From Vallitalea sp. (lineage in GTDB: Bacteria; Bacillota; Clostridia; Lachnospirales; Vallitaleaceae), in the NCBI GenBank assembly GCA_025210515.1, contig JAOARM010000038.1, forward strand, positions 120,211-184,210: a stretch of 64,000 bases of DNA, given 5' to 3'. The notes under the pieces are model-generated. The model did no database searches. It saw nothing but the letters and a program-made list of their open reading frames with translations, and was not told the DNA's origin. Both the position numbers and the translations under genes were made by a program. Within the stretch, counting starts at the first letter, position 1, and each line of letters begins with the position of its first letter. Positions 33,917 to 43,278 of this stretch are shown here, piece by piece.

Positions 33917-34007
33917 GTGTATAATTCTTTTTCCATAACTAACCATGATATCCAATTATAATATGAGAGATAATAATATCATGACATAATTCAAAGGGGA
34001 CATAATT

Positions 34008-34847
34008 ATGAAAAAAGTAATTATTATTATTATCTGCTTAACATTATTAATTGGTTGTATGGGAATAGAAAATAGGGATGCAACTAATAAAGAAATAGAT
34101 ATCCGTATAGGATGTACAACATATCCATCTTCTTATGCGCAAGCATTATTGTTAAGTGTACTAATAGAAAGGCAAGGATATAGTGTGGAAATAATACAAG
34201 AAGATATTAATAATATGTACACAAGTTTAAGCGAAGGAAAAACAGACGTGATGTTAAGTAGTTTTATCCCTAGTATAGATTCTTACAGAATATCAAATAT
34301 TGCAGATAGCGTTATAGACTTAGGTTCTAATTGTAGAAATCTATCTAATGGGATATATGTTCCAAATTATTCACTAGCTGGATTTATATCAGAATTAGAT
34401 TTTTATGAAGAAGAATTTAGAAAAACTATATATGTGTGTAAAGAAAGTAATATTACTATAGATGAAACAGTAAAAATGATGGAAACATACGATATACAAT
34501 ATGAATTAGTTGAAGTAGATTATAACCAACTAGACAGCATAGTAAGTGAATCAATTGAAAGTAATGAATGGATAGCTGTAGCTTTATGGACACCTAATGG
34601 TAAAATAGATAAATACAATCTTAGAAAATTAAAAGATACAAAAAAAGTATATACTAATAATATAGATGCTCATACAATTATTAATAGTAATTATAATAAT
34701 GATGAAATACAATCTATTGTTGACAAGTTTTATATTAGAGATAATGAATTGAATGAGCTAATTAATAAATTATACCAAAATAATAATAAAAAGACTGTTA
34801 TCAAATGGCTTGATAACAATCTTCAAGTATTAAATCGCATTAATTGA
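34008..34847 (+). CDS. Orphan glycine betaine/proline-type substrate-binding lipoprotein
   Basis: A 279-residue lipoprotein: signal peptide with lipobox LIGC at about residues 14-17. The mature part follows the OpuAC-like fold: IGCTTYPSSYAQALLLSVLIERQGYSVE, the DVMLSSFIPSID region, WIAVALWTPN near residue 189 and LRKLKDTKKVY near residue 207. Aromatic cage residues of true betaine binders are not all evident, so the ligand is uncertain. No permease or ATPase lies nearby, and the next gene is convergent, so it may be an orphan sensor or feed a transporter elsewhere. Confidence 0.7.
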   Translation: MKKVIIIIICLTLLIGCMGIENRDATNKEIDIRIGCTTYPSSYAQALLLSVLIERQGYSVEIIQEDINNMYTSLSEGKTDVMLSSFIPSIDSYRISNIADSVIDLGSNCRNLSNGIYVPNYSLAGFISELDFYEEEFRKTIYVCKESNITIDETVKMMETYDIQYELVEVDYNQLDSIVSESIESNEWIAVALWTPNGKIDKYNLRKLKDTKKVYTNNIDAHTIINSNYNNDEIQSIVDKFYIRDNELNELINKLYQNNNKKTVIKWLDNNLQVLNRIN

Positions 34848-34868
34848 TATAATATAAAAGTTACATTG

Positions 34869-35603
34869 CTATAATAATCCACCATCTAGAGGAATTATTT
34901 GCCCAGTTAAATATGTAGAGTTATTTGAAGCTAAATAAAAACATAAATTAGCTACCTCTTCAGGCTTACCAATTCTATTTGCTGGAATATCTGAAATAAA
35001 TGTATCTATATCTTCTTCAGCTATAGAAGAATTCATATGGGTATCAATAATACCACAACCAATCGCGTTAACTCTAATATTACTTGGTGCAAGTTCTTTT
35101 GCAAGTGCTTTAGTGAAACCATTAACCCCACTTTTTGAAGTGGAATATGCAACTTCACAAGAAGCACCTGTTATACCCCATATAGATGAAATATTAATTA
35201 TATTTCCAGAATGATTTTTTATCATTGTAGGAACTGCTAAAGAACAAACGTTATACAATGATTTTAAATTAGTATTAATCATTTTATCCCAATCATCTTC
35301 TGTAGTTTCTGTGAATAACTTAATACTAGATATACCAGCATTGTTAATAACTATATCTACATGATCAAATACCATACTAATTTCTTGAAACATATTTTTA
35401 ACTGCATTATAATCCGATACGTCAGCTACAATAGGTAGACAAGTAACAGAATACTTTTGTATTTCATTAGCAGTCTGTAATAATTCATTAAAACTATTGC
35501 AGCAATTTAATATAATATTGTAACCTTCTTGTGCAAATTTCATAGCAATAGCTTTGCCGATTCCTCTTGATGATCCAGTTATAAGAACAGTCTTATCATT
35601 CAT
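34869..35603 (-). CDS. SDR family oxidoreductase (FabG-like)
   Basis: A 244-residue NAD(P)-dependent short-chain dehydrogenase. It shows the Rossmann motif TGSSRGIGKAIA (residues 8-19), NNAGIS, the catalytic serine in NISSIWG, the Y-x-x-x-K pair in YSTSKSGV, and IRVNAIGCGIIDT. The C-terminal LTGQIIPLDGG is typical of FabG-type 3-oxoacyl-ACP reductases, but such enzymes also reduce many other ketones; without a fatty acid context the substrate is open. It lies 20 bp downstream of the endonuclease IV gene and is probably co-transcribed with it. Confidence 0.88.
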   Translation of the reverse strand: MNDKTVLITGSSRGIGKAIAMKFAQEGYNIILNCCNSFNELLQTANEIQKYSVTCLPIVADVSDYNAVKNMFQEISMVFDHVDIVINNAGISSIKLFTETTEDDWDKMINTNLKSLYNVCSLAVPTMIKNHSGNIINISSIWGITGASCEVAYSTSKSGVNGFTKALAKELAPSNIRVNAIGCGIIDTHMNSSIAEEDIDTFISDIPANRIGKPEEVANLCFYLASNNSTYLTGQIIPLDGGLL

Positions 35604-35623
35604 GTAAATTAAATCCTTTCGTA

Positions 35624-36490
35624 TTAATAGGTAGGCTTTCTTAGCATAGCTATTTCTTCTTTATATAGGTTCGTTGATTTATCAATCCAAGGGGTTTCAA
35701 GAATAAGAGGTTTATTACTACATATATCATGATGAACAATATAATGTAAAGCTTCAAATCCTATTTCATCAAGACCTCTGTTATTTGTATGATCAGCACC
35801 AATGTTTGCATGCCTGTCTTTTCTAGCACCTCTTTTATTAATTGAACCATTAATATGAAAAACTTTTAATTTGTCTTTACCAATAATACTGTCAAATTCA
35901 GCTATCACATTATCAAAATTCTCTATAATATTATAGCCACTATCATGAGTATGGCATGTATCAAAGCAAATCCCTATTTTATCTTTTAATTCTATCTTCT
36001 CAATTATTCTTTGAAGCTCTTCAAAAGTTCTTCCTACCTCTGAACCTTTACCAGCCATTGTTTCTAAACAAACGAAAGGTTTTGTTTTATCTGTGAGAAC
36101 TTCATTAAGTCCTTCTGCAATTCTGTTAATTCCATAATCTACATCCTTAACAGTGAAAGAACCAGGATGTACAACAATATAGTTTGCGCCTATAGCTTCT
36201 GTTCTTCTAATTTCCTCTGCCAAAAAAGATTTTGCTAAGTCAAATAAGTCATCTTTGCATGAAGCAAGATTAATAATATAAGGCGCATGTACAACAATAT
36301 CACCTATATTATTTTCTTTCATAAAAATATGACCTTCGTCGATTATTAATTTTTCAATAGGTTTTCTTCTGGTATTTTGAGGTGCACCAGTATATATCAT
36401 AAATGTATTAGCATCATATGATACTGCTTCTTTCGCAGCGCCAATTAATCCTTTTGAAATAGAAACATGAGGGCCTATTAAAATAGACAT
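35624..36490 (-). CDS. nfo: Endonuclease IV (AP endonuclease)
   Basis: A 288-residue zinc-dependent apurinic/apyrimidinic endonuclease of base excision repair. Signature segments are GPHVSISKG at the N-terminus, [47 protein letters not shown] and the [22 protein letters not shown] region, which hold the zinc-binding His, Asp and Glu residues. I chose ATG 36490, since GAAGGTG covers the alternative GTG at 36499. It heads a two-gene reverse-strand operon with the SDR gene. Confidence 0.93.
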   Translation of the reverse strand: MSILIGPHVSISKGLIGAAKEAVSYDANTFMIYTGAPQNTRRKPIEKLIIDEGHIFMKENNIGDIVVHAPYIINLASCKDDLFDLAKSFLAEEIRRTEAIGANYIVVHPGSFTVKDVDYGINRIAEGLNEVLTDKTKPFVCLETMAGKGSEVGRTFEELQRIIEKIELKDKIGICFDTCHTHDSGYNIIENFDNVIAEFDSIIGKDKLKVFHINGSINKRGARKDRHANIGADHTNNRGLDEIGFEALHYIVHHDICSNKPLILETPWIDKSTNLYKEEIAMLRKPTY

Positions 36491-37023
36491 TATTATCACC
36501 TTCTTTTATATTTTTTACTATAAGTAACTTTTTTGCTAATGTTATCTAAGATTAACTATAATATTATCATATACATTAGAAGTATAAGCTTTATAATTTT
36601 GTATATGTAATTAATTGTAGTTAAGGTTAATTATAACATTATTTTTAACCATTATATAAGTAAATATGCTATTAACCAATTGTAAAATAAGTATATAATA
36701 CAAAGTTTTTCCTTAATTAGTGAAACTTAATTAATATAGATTTCGTTTAATTAGGAGAAACTAATTTATATTATAACTATACATCAATACTGATTACATG
36801 GCAATTGATTTTATAAGTTGGATATAGGTAACTAAAAGTAAACAAATAATATTCAGAAATAGACATAATATTACCGTTTGTGTTTGCAATAAAATCTAAA
36901 ATTATTATCTTGTATTGTAAAAAAATAAAAGTTTATGCCTAATATAAATAAAAAAAATAAAAAATGTTATCTGTTTGTAATGTTTTTATGGTATGATATT
37001 AGATGGTTATAGGAGGTAGAAAG
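36491..37023. other. 532-bp divergent intergenic region before the surface polysaccharide locus
   Basis: The gap separates nfo (reverse) from the first LCP gene (forward). It is very AT-rich and has no coding signal. The one clear structure is an imperfect inverted repeat at 36704-36762. Promoters of both flanking operons must lie here, but no pair of consensus hexamers with correct spacing stands out. Confidence 0.6.
36704..36762. repeat. 59-bp imperfect inverted repeat
   Basis: Outer arms AGTTTTTCCTTAATTA and TTAATTAGGAGAAACT pair with small bulges; an inner pair GAAA/TTTC continues the stem. It could be a hairpin in a leader transcript or an operator upstream of the LCP genes. Confidence 0.45.
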
Positions 37024-38055
37024 ATGAATAATAGAAAAAGTACCAGATCACTAATAATATTAATTATTATAGTAGCTGTAGTAATGCTTACTACACTGGG
37101 GATTGTACTAGCAGAAAATTACAATTTAGTAAAATCAGATAATGATAGTAAACAGATTAATAATTACGAGCAAAATAAAGACGACGAAGTTAATGAAGTA
37201 GTTGATGAGAAGGAAGAAGAACAGAAACCAGAATCAGTTAACGCTTTATTAGTTGGATTTGATAAATCAAGTGCACTAACTGATGTTGTTATGGTAGCTC
37301 GTTTAGATACGGAAACTAACAAAGTTAAATTATTATCATTACCAAGAGATTTATTTATAGATTTTAGAAAAGAAAATTTTAATAAAATAAAACAAGATAA
37401 CAAATTAAGAATAAAATATTGTAAATTAACTGAAGTATACTCTAATGCTGGTTCTGATAAAGATGCTTTATTAGTTCTAAGAGATGTAATACAAGAAATG
37501 ACTAATATTAATATTGATCATACTGTAGCTGTTAATATTGATGGTTTTAGAGATATTGTAGACTCAATAGGTGGAGTAGAATTTTATGTGCCAAAAAGGA
37601 TGAAATATTATGATCCTTATCAACATCTACGTATTAACTTACATGAAGGATTACAATTACTAGATGGTGATAAAGCAGAACAGTTAGTTAGAAATAGAAA
37701 ATATTATGGAGAAGTTGCTCCAGACATTCAACGTATAAAAGTACAGCAAGATTTTCTAATTGCTATGACAAATAAAATTCTTGGCATTAGAGATTTTAAT
37801 GAGATAAGTCAATTAGCATCTGCAACGTATGATTTATTAGATACTGATTTTGGTTACTTAGTAGTTAGTAAATACGTAGATTATTTGTATAATCTTAATC
37901 TTGATGAACTATTGTCTTCAGAAAATATGTATGTAATACCATCGTATGGTGAAAAAATTGATGGATTATGGTATGAAAAATATAAAGATGAGGAAGTACA
38001 GGAAATAGTAGATAAATTATTAACAACTAATAGTAATATTGATGAGAGTAATTAA
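37024..38055 (+). CDS. LytR-CpsA-Psr (LCP) family ligase, first
   Basis: A 343-residue membrane-anchored enzyme that transfers a glycopolymer from its lipid carrier to peptidoglycan. It has one N-terminal membrane helix (about 11-31), an acidic linker, and the LCP domain from about residue 70: LLVGFDKSSALTDVVMVARLDTETN, LSLPRDLFID, GGVEFYVPKRM and QLVRNRKY with the pyrophosphate-binding Arg/Asp residues. The ATG at 37024 has AGGAGG upstream; the earlier ATG at 37003 would place that site inside the gene. It opens the polysaccharide locus, followed by a second LCP. Confidence 0.9.
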   Translation: MNNRKSTRSLIILIIIVAVVMLTTLGIVLAENYNLVKSDNDSKQINNYEQNKDDEVNEVVDEKEEEQKPESVNALLVGFDKSSALTDVVMVARLDTETNKVKLLSLPRDLFIDFRKENFNKIKQDNKLRIKYCKLTEVYSNAGSDKDALLVLRDVIQEMTNINIDHTVAVNIDGFRDIVDSIGGVEFYVPKRMKYYDPYQHLRINLHEGLQLLDGDKAEQLVRNRKYYGEVAPDIQRIKVQQDFLIAMTNKILGIRDFNEISQLASATYDLLDTDFGYLVVSKYVDYLYNLNLDELLSSENMYVIPSYGEKIDGLWYEKYKDEEVQEIVDKLLTTNSNIDESN

Positions 38056-38143
38056 CAATTTTGTAATATTTTCTAATTGTATGTTAATTATTGTCAGTAG
38101 ACTTTTCTTTTGATATACTTGATTATATGAGCAAAACAATATT

Positions 38144-38187
38144 AAAACAAGGTTATTTTGTTATAGTTAAACAATAGCCTTGTTTTA
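38144..38187 (+). terminator. Terminator between the two LCP genes
   Basis: AAAACAAGGTTATT ... AATAGCCTTGTTTT with a T/A tail. The second LCP and the following genes therefore probably have their own promoter. Confidence 0.7.
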
Positions 38188-38256
38188 TAACATAATAATA
38201 TATACATAGATAATCAGAAAATATAATAATATTTTCTAAGATACAGGAGGATAAAA

Positions 38257-39651
38257 TTGAATAATAAAGGCTCTTTACTAACTAAATTTTTACAAGTTTT
38301 TTTAATTTCAGTAGTTATATTTTCTCTAATCGTAGGAGTAGCTACTGGTGCTTATGTTTTTCTTAATAAAGATAAATTAACTAAAAAAGAAATAAAATCT
38401 AATACTCCTACTAATAGTAACGAGGTAGTTGATGATAATAAAGAAAATACAACTCAAGTAGAAGAAGAAAAGCATTTTACTACATTTGCCATTTTTGGAG
38501 TTGATAAAGAAGGCTATCGAACTGACGTTGTTATGGTACTTACATTTAATCATATGACAAAACAAATGGATATTGTATCTATACCTAGAGATACGCAAGT
38601 AAAATTATCTCCAACTATATATAACGAACTGAAGAAAAGAAGAATTGATACACCACAAGTTTTGAAAATAAATGAAGTACCAGCTTATGCAGATAAAAAG
38701 CAGAGAAATGCATACTCAGTTAGAGTTCTAGAAGAGTTATTTGATATTGATATAGATTATTATGTTAACATGAATTTAGATAATTTTAGAAAGATAGTAG
38801 ATATAATATCACCAATAATTGTAGAGATACCTAAAGATATGAAGTATACAGATCCAGAACAAGGCTTAACAATTGATTTAAAAGCAGGTAAACAAGAGTT
38901 GTACGGACCACAAGCAGAACAACTTATTAGATATAGAAAAGGTTATGCTAATGGAGATATTGGAAGAATTACGATGCAACATGAATTTATGAAAGCTTTT
39001 GTGAACGAACTACTAACAGATAAGAATAAATTAAACATTTTCAATATTGCTACAACAGTAATTGCCAGTGTAGATACTAATTTCTTTGATTCATTAGATT
39101 ATATTAATTATATTAGTGATATTTCAACTGATAAATTGAATTTACATAATCTACCAGGTACTACTAAAGACGGACATACAGGATTTTTCTATTGTGATAA
39201 AAATGAATCAATAAAATTATTTAGAAGTTTTTATGAAGTAGAAGAAGTTGAAGATAATAACAATAATACAGATCAAGAAGTAGGAAATCAACAACATAAT
39301 GAATCACAACAAGTAGATGAACAAGAAAAAGAAACTGAACCAGAACCAGAACCAGAACAACCACAGCCAGTAAGTAGCAAAGGACTTAAAATAGAAGTGT
39401 TAAATAGTACAAAGGTGACTGGATTAGCTGGTAGAACTAAAACAAAATTACAAAACAATGGTTTTACTATTAGTAATGTAGGTAATTATAGAAAAGAAAG
39501 CTTAGTAAAGACAAAGATAATTATACCAAATGAGGGTATGGGTGAAGATTTAAGTAAGTTTTTTAAAGATTCCATTATAGAATTAAAGCCAGAGGAGTTA
39601 ACCAACGGTATAGATATTAGAATTATTATAGGATCAAATGATAGTAAATAA
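38257..39651 (+). CDS. LCP family ligase with LytR C-terminal domain, second
   Basis: A 464-residue paralog. It has an N-terminal membrane helix (about 10-35), the LCP domain (about 70-300: FGVDKEGYRTDVVMVLTFN, IPRDTQVKL, EIPKDMKY and QLIRYRKGYANGD), an Asp/Glu/Gln/Pro-rich linker with EPEPEPEQPQP, and a C-terminal LytR_C domain (about 375-460: GLKIEVLNSTKVTGLAGRTKTKL). The start codon is TTG with AGGAGG upstream. Two LCP enzymes suggest two polymers or a division of work in attaching one polymer. Confidence 0.9.
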   Translation: MNNKGSLLTKFLQVFLISVVIFSLIVGVATGAYVFLNKDKLTKKEIKSNTPTNSNEVVDDNKENTTQVEEEKHFTTFAIFGVDKEGYRTDVVMVLTFNHMTKQMDIVSIPRDTQVKLSPTIYNELKKRRIDTPQVLKINEVPAYADKKQRNAYSVRVLEELFDIDIDYYVNMNLDNFRKIVDIISPIIVEIPKDMKYTDPEQGLTIDLKAGKQELYGPQAEQLIRYRKGYANGDIGRITMQHEFMKAFVNELLTDKNKLNIFNIATTVIASVDTNFFDSLDYINYISDISTDKLNLHNLPGTTKDGHTGFFYCDKNESIKLFRSFYEVEEVEDNNNNTDQEVGNQQHNESQQVDEQEKETEPEPEPEQPQPVSSKGLKIEVLNSTKVTGLAGRTKTKLQNNGFTISNVGNYRKESLVKTKIIIPNEGMGEDLSKFFKDSIIELKPEELTNGIDIRIIIGSNDSK

Positions 39652-39788
39652 TATCTAATAATAAGTTGCAATGATTATATATTAGCTTTGTGAGGGACGT
39701 ATTTAGTAATTACATAATTTTATTAGTAATAATATTAGTATTTATTTTTGAAACGTATTTATAGCTGACTATATAGGGGTTGATTTTT

Positions 39789-42623
39789 GTGAAGGGAATA
39801 ATAAGAAGGGTATTAGTTGTATGTATTGTTATAGGAGTTGTGTTAAATAGTAATTACGTATATGGAAGTTCTATAGATAATGTACTATATCAATCATCAG
39901 AAAGAGAAACTATTTCAACAGGAGTTATTTATGAGAAAAATGTTAGGTTAACAGAAGCGGGTTGGGTTGATGTTCATATATTAGAAGTTGATTTAACTAA
40001 TCCATATGTTAAATTAGATGTTATTAGAAACACAGATGTTTTTGGAAAAAAAGAATCACTTACATCAATGGCGAATCAAAATGGCGTAATAGGTGCAATT
40101 AATGGTGACTTCTTTAATATGACAAAGAATCCGACGGATATATTAGGATTTGAATATGAAACAGATGGTATTAAGATTGGAAGACACCTCCTTAATGCAG
40201 GAGACAATACTCAAGCATCTTTATTTACTGATAGCAATAATATACCATTTATTGATTATATGAAAATTAAACTAAAGATGTCTAGTGAGAAAAATGATTT
40301 ATATGTATATTCATTTAATAAAGTCACATCTTTTAAATATCCTACTTATATTGATAAGGCATCAATGAGTGATACAAAACAAATAGATGATAAACATGAG
40401 AAATTATATAAAATAGTAGTAGAGAATGATATCATAACTTACTTGTCAGAAGGAGGAGAAAATGTATCAGTACCAGAAAATGGATATGTAATTGTTATGA
40501 ATGAAGAAACAGCTTCATACATATTCAAAGTTTTCCCAGTAGGTTTACAAGTTAAGTTTGATATTCAATCTAATATTGATTTAGATAGCATTAACCTTGC
40601 CATTAGTGGTGGAGGTAAAATTATATCAAATGGTCAATTAGTTACAGAAGGTATGGTAGTTCAAGGTAATAGTAGACATCCAAGAACTGCAATTGGGTAT
40701 AATAAAGAAAAAGATAAGTTATATATGGTTGTTGTTGATGGAAGAAGATCAAGTATAGGTGCTAATCATGAAGAATTAGGAAATATACTTTTAGAAAAAG
40801 GATTATATGATGCTATACATTTAGATGGGGGAGGGTCAAGTACATTAGTTGCAAGAGAACTTGGGCGTACTAATGTTACAGTATTTAATACACCATCAGA
40901 TGGTACACAAAGAAGAATACCTAATGGAATTGGTGTTAAGTCTACAGCACCTGTAAGCGATTTATTTGAAATTAAGATAATTGCTGATACAACAAGAGTA
41001 TTTAAGGACATGCCAATTACTTTTGATGTTATTGGTTACGATAAATATTATAATCCAATAACTATTGATAAAACTAAAATAAGTTGGCAAACAAGCAATA
41101 TAACTGGTAAATGGGAAGAAAATAAATTTTATCCAAACAGAGAAGGTAAAGTTATTGTAAAAGCTTATTTCAATGGAATATCATCAGAAATAGATATAGA
41201 ATGTATGGCTGACCCTATTTCCTTGGAAATAAACAGTAAGTACCATTTCTTAGATTATGGAGAAACAACAAATTTCAAAATACTTGGAATAGATAAAGAT
41301 GGATATCGAGGAGAAATTAATTCTAAAAATGTTACATGGGAATTAGTTGATAGTTCTTTAGGATATTTTGATAAAGGTCAATTTATAGCAGGTAATAAAA
41401 ATGGTTATAGTTTAATCAAAGGGCACATTGGAGATACAACTGTTTATGGATATATTATTGTAGGAAAAGAGAAAGTATTAGTTGATTCTTTTGAAGGAAA
41501 TATTGAATTAGAAACTAAAGTATACCCAGAAAAAGTAATGGCTGATTCCAGAATTCAAAATATAGGATATAAAGGTAATTCAGTTAAGTTAGCTTATTAT
41601 TTTGGACAATCAACAGATACTCAAGCTGCATATGCTCATTTTACTAATCCTTATACATTTGATAGAAAATTAGATGGATTAGGTTTATGGGTTAAAGGAA
41701 ATAATCTAAATCATTGGTTAAGAGGACGAATTATTGATGCAGATGGGAAAAAGCACAATATTTCATTTGCATCAGTAATAGATTGGAATGGATGGAAATA
41801 TGTAGAGGCAAAAATTCCAAATAATTTGAGTTATCCTATTAAACTAGATAGAGTATATGTTGCTAGTTTATATAGTCCTCAAGGACATATATGTGAACTT
41901 AACTTTGATGAACTTACGGCTATATATTCATTTGACTCATCAAACCTTATGTTGCCAAAGAAAGAGATATATGATCCCCTTAATAATTCATTAGTAAACG
42001 ATCCAGAGATGAAGATGTCTGTATTTGGTAGTACAGGTTCAAAAAATAGACTGTTAGATAATATTATTCAACAATCAGTTGTTAAACAAATGGATGAAAT
42101 ATCTGATATAAGTTTATTTGTAGGTGATACAGATATTTCTGATGAAGATATAACTAATAAAAAAGTTATTTGGGATGATACATATAAAATAACAGATTTT
42201 GATAATCTAAGAATTATTAATTTGGCTACATCAAAAAGAGGTATGAGATTAACAGATAAAAATCAGTGGAAAACATTTATTGATGATTTGAATAATACAA
42301 GACAAAATCATATATTTATTACAGTTGATAATAATCCTCTAGATCCTAACGGATTTATTGATAAGAGAGAAGGTAAATTATTCCATAGCATTCTAAAAGA
42401 GTATAGAGAAAAAACTAATAAAAATATATTTGTCATAAACGGTAGTGGATATGATTTTAATATAGAGTATATTGAAGGTATTAGATATATGGATATTAAT
42501 GGTTTATGGTATAAAGTATATGATGATAACAAAGTTGATCTTGACAATAAAATATTTATTATTAACTTTAATATTAGTGCTGATAACATTTCTTATAATA
42601 TAATTAATGCCTATAAAAAATAA
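39789..42623 (+). CDS. Secreted phosphodiester glycosidase (NAGPA domain) protein
   Basis: A 944-residue exported protein, signal peptide at about 1-25. Residues about 60-380 carry the NAGPA domain: GAINGDFFNMT, RHPRTAIGYNKEKDKLYMVVVDGR, HLDGGGSSTLVAR and RRIPNGIGV, as in GlcNAc-1-phosphodiester glycosidases and exopolysaccharide-related proteins. The middle part (about 395-560) resembles Ig-like beta domains, and the rest (about 560-720) a carbohydrate-binding-like beta sandwich. The C-terminal roughly 220 residues are unassigned. The start is GTG 39789 after AGGGG. It presumably trims or attaches phosphodiester-linked sugars on the surface polymer. Confidence 0.8.
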   Translation: MKGIIRRVLVVCIVIGVVLNSNYVYGSSIDNVLYQSSERETISTGVIYEKNVRLTEAGWVDVHILEVDLTNPYVKLDVIRNTDVFGKKESLTSMANQNGVIGAINGDFFNMTKNPTDILGFEYETDGIKIGRHLLNAGDNTQASLFTDSNNIPFIDYMKIKLKMSSEKNDLYVYSFNKVTSFKYPTYIDKASMSDTKQIDDKHEKLYKIVVENDIITYLSEGGENVSVPENGYVIVMNEETASYIFKVFPVGLQVKFDIQSNIDLDSINLAISGGGKIISNGQLVTEGMVVQGNSRHPRTAIGYNKEKDKLYMVVVDGRRSSIGANHEELGNILLEKGLYDAIHLDGGGSSTLVARELGRTNVTVFNTPSDGTQRRIPNGIGVKSTAPVSDLFEIKIIADTTRVFKDMPITFDVIGYDKYYNPITIDKTKISWQTSNITGKWEENKFYPNREGKVIVKAYFNGISSEIDIECMADPISLEINSKYHFLDYGETTNFKILGIDKDGYRGEINSKNVTWELVDSSLGYFDKGQFIAGNKNGYSLIKGHIGDTTVYGYIIVGKEKVLVDSFEGNIELETKVYPEKVMADSRIQNIGYKGNSVKLAYYFGQSTDTQAAYAHFTNPYTFDRKLDGLGLWVKGNNLNHWLRGRIIDADGKKHNISFASVIDWNGWKYVEAKIPNNLSYPIKLDRVYVASLYSPQGHICELNFDELTAIYSFDSSNLMLPKKEIYDPLNNSLVNDPEMKMSVFGSTGSKNRLLDNIIQQSVVKQMDEISDISLFVGDTDISDEDITNKKVIWDDTYKITDFDNLRIINLATSKRGMRLTDKNQWKTFIDDLNNTRQNHIFITVDNNPLDPNGFIDKREGKLFHSILKEYREKTNKNIFVINGSGYDFNIEYIEGIRYMDINGLWYKVYDDNKVDLDNKIFIINFNISADNISYNIINAYKK

Positions 42624-42647
42624 GTATAACAGTAGGAGGAAGAAAAT

Positions 42648-43229
42648 ATGCGTCGAAAGGGATATCTTATTATTATTAGTTGCTTGCTTTTAGTTATAAT
42701 ATGTCAGTTATATACATCTGCAAATGCAAATAGTGTTAACCCAGGAACTATTGGAGATCCAATTGTTACAAAAAGCTATGTAGATGAACAAATGGAGATA
42801 TTAAAAAATATTATTAGTCAACAACAATCAAATACACAGACTAATAACAATGTTAATAATGAAATTAAAGATGTTGATATGGCAAGCATTTACGCTTATA
42901 TTGATGCATATATACAAAGCTCTCTTACAGGAGTTAATGAAGAAAGTAAAAGTACGAGCACCCAGAAGTTTGAAATTCTAAATCTTGATGTAGGAGCTAA
43001 ACTTATTTGTTCAGAAAGTACAGAAGTAATTTTACGCTCAGGTACTGCAACTGCTATAGCTAATGAAGCAGGCATTGGGATATCTGATCTTACTGGAGGA
43101 AAAGATTTAGGTATGGGAGTAGCCATTCCCAAAAATCATTTATTACTTATTCCAAGAAATGATGGAAGAGGTATTTTAATAAAAGAAAAGGCATGGATAA
43201 TGGTTAAAGGTGAACATACTGTTAAGTAA
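42648..43229 (+). CDS. Secreted protein of polysaccharide locus, unknown function
   Basis: A 193-residue product with an N-terminal hydrophobic signal or anchor (about 6-26), a Gln/Asn-rich linker and a C-terminal domain (about 108-193). The C-terminal domain starts FEILNLDVGAKLICSESTEVILRSGTATAI and contains VAIPKNHLLLIPRNDGRGI. I do not recognise a named family, though similar small proteins accompany NAGPA and LCP genes. It lies 24 bp after the NAGPA gene with GGAGGA upstream of ATG, so it is co-translated and may act with it outside the membrane. Confidence 0.7.
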   Translation: MRRKGYLIIISCLLLVIICQLYTSANANSVNPGTIGDPIVTKSYVDEQMEILKNIISQQQSNTQTNNNVNNEIKDVDMASIYAYIDAYIQSSLTGVNEESKSTSTQKFEILNLDVGAKLICSESTEVILRSGTATAIANEAGIGISDLTGGKDLGMGVAIPKNHLLLIPRNDGRGILIKEKAWIMVKGEHTVK

Positions 43230-43278
43230 ATTAAGTTATTAAATACATAAGATGAAAAAGTAAAGAGAGGTTGCCAAT

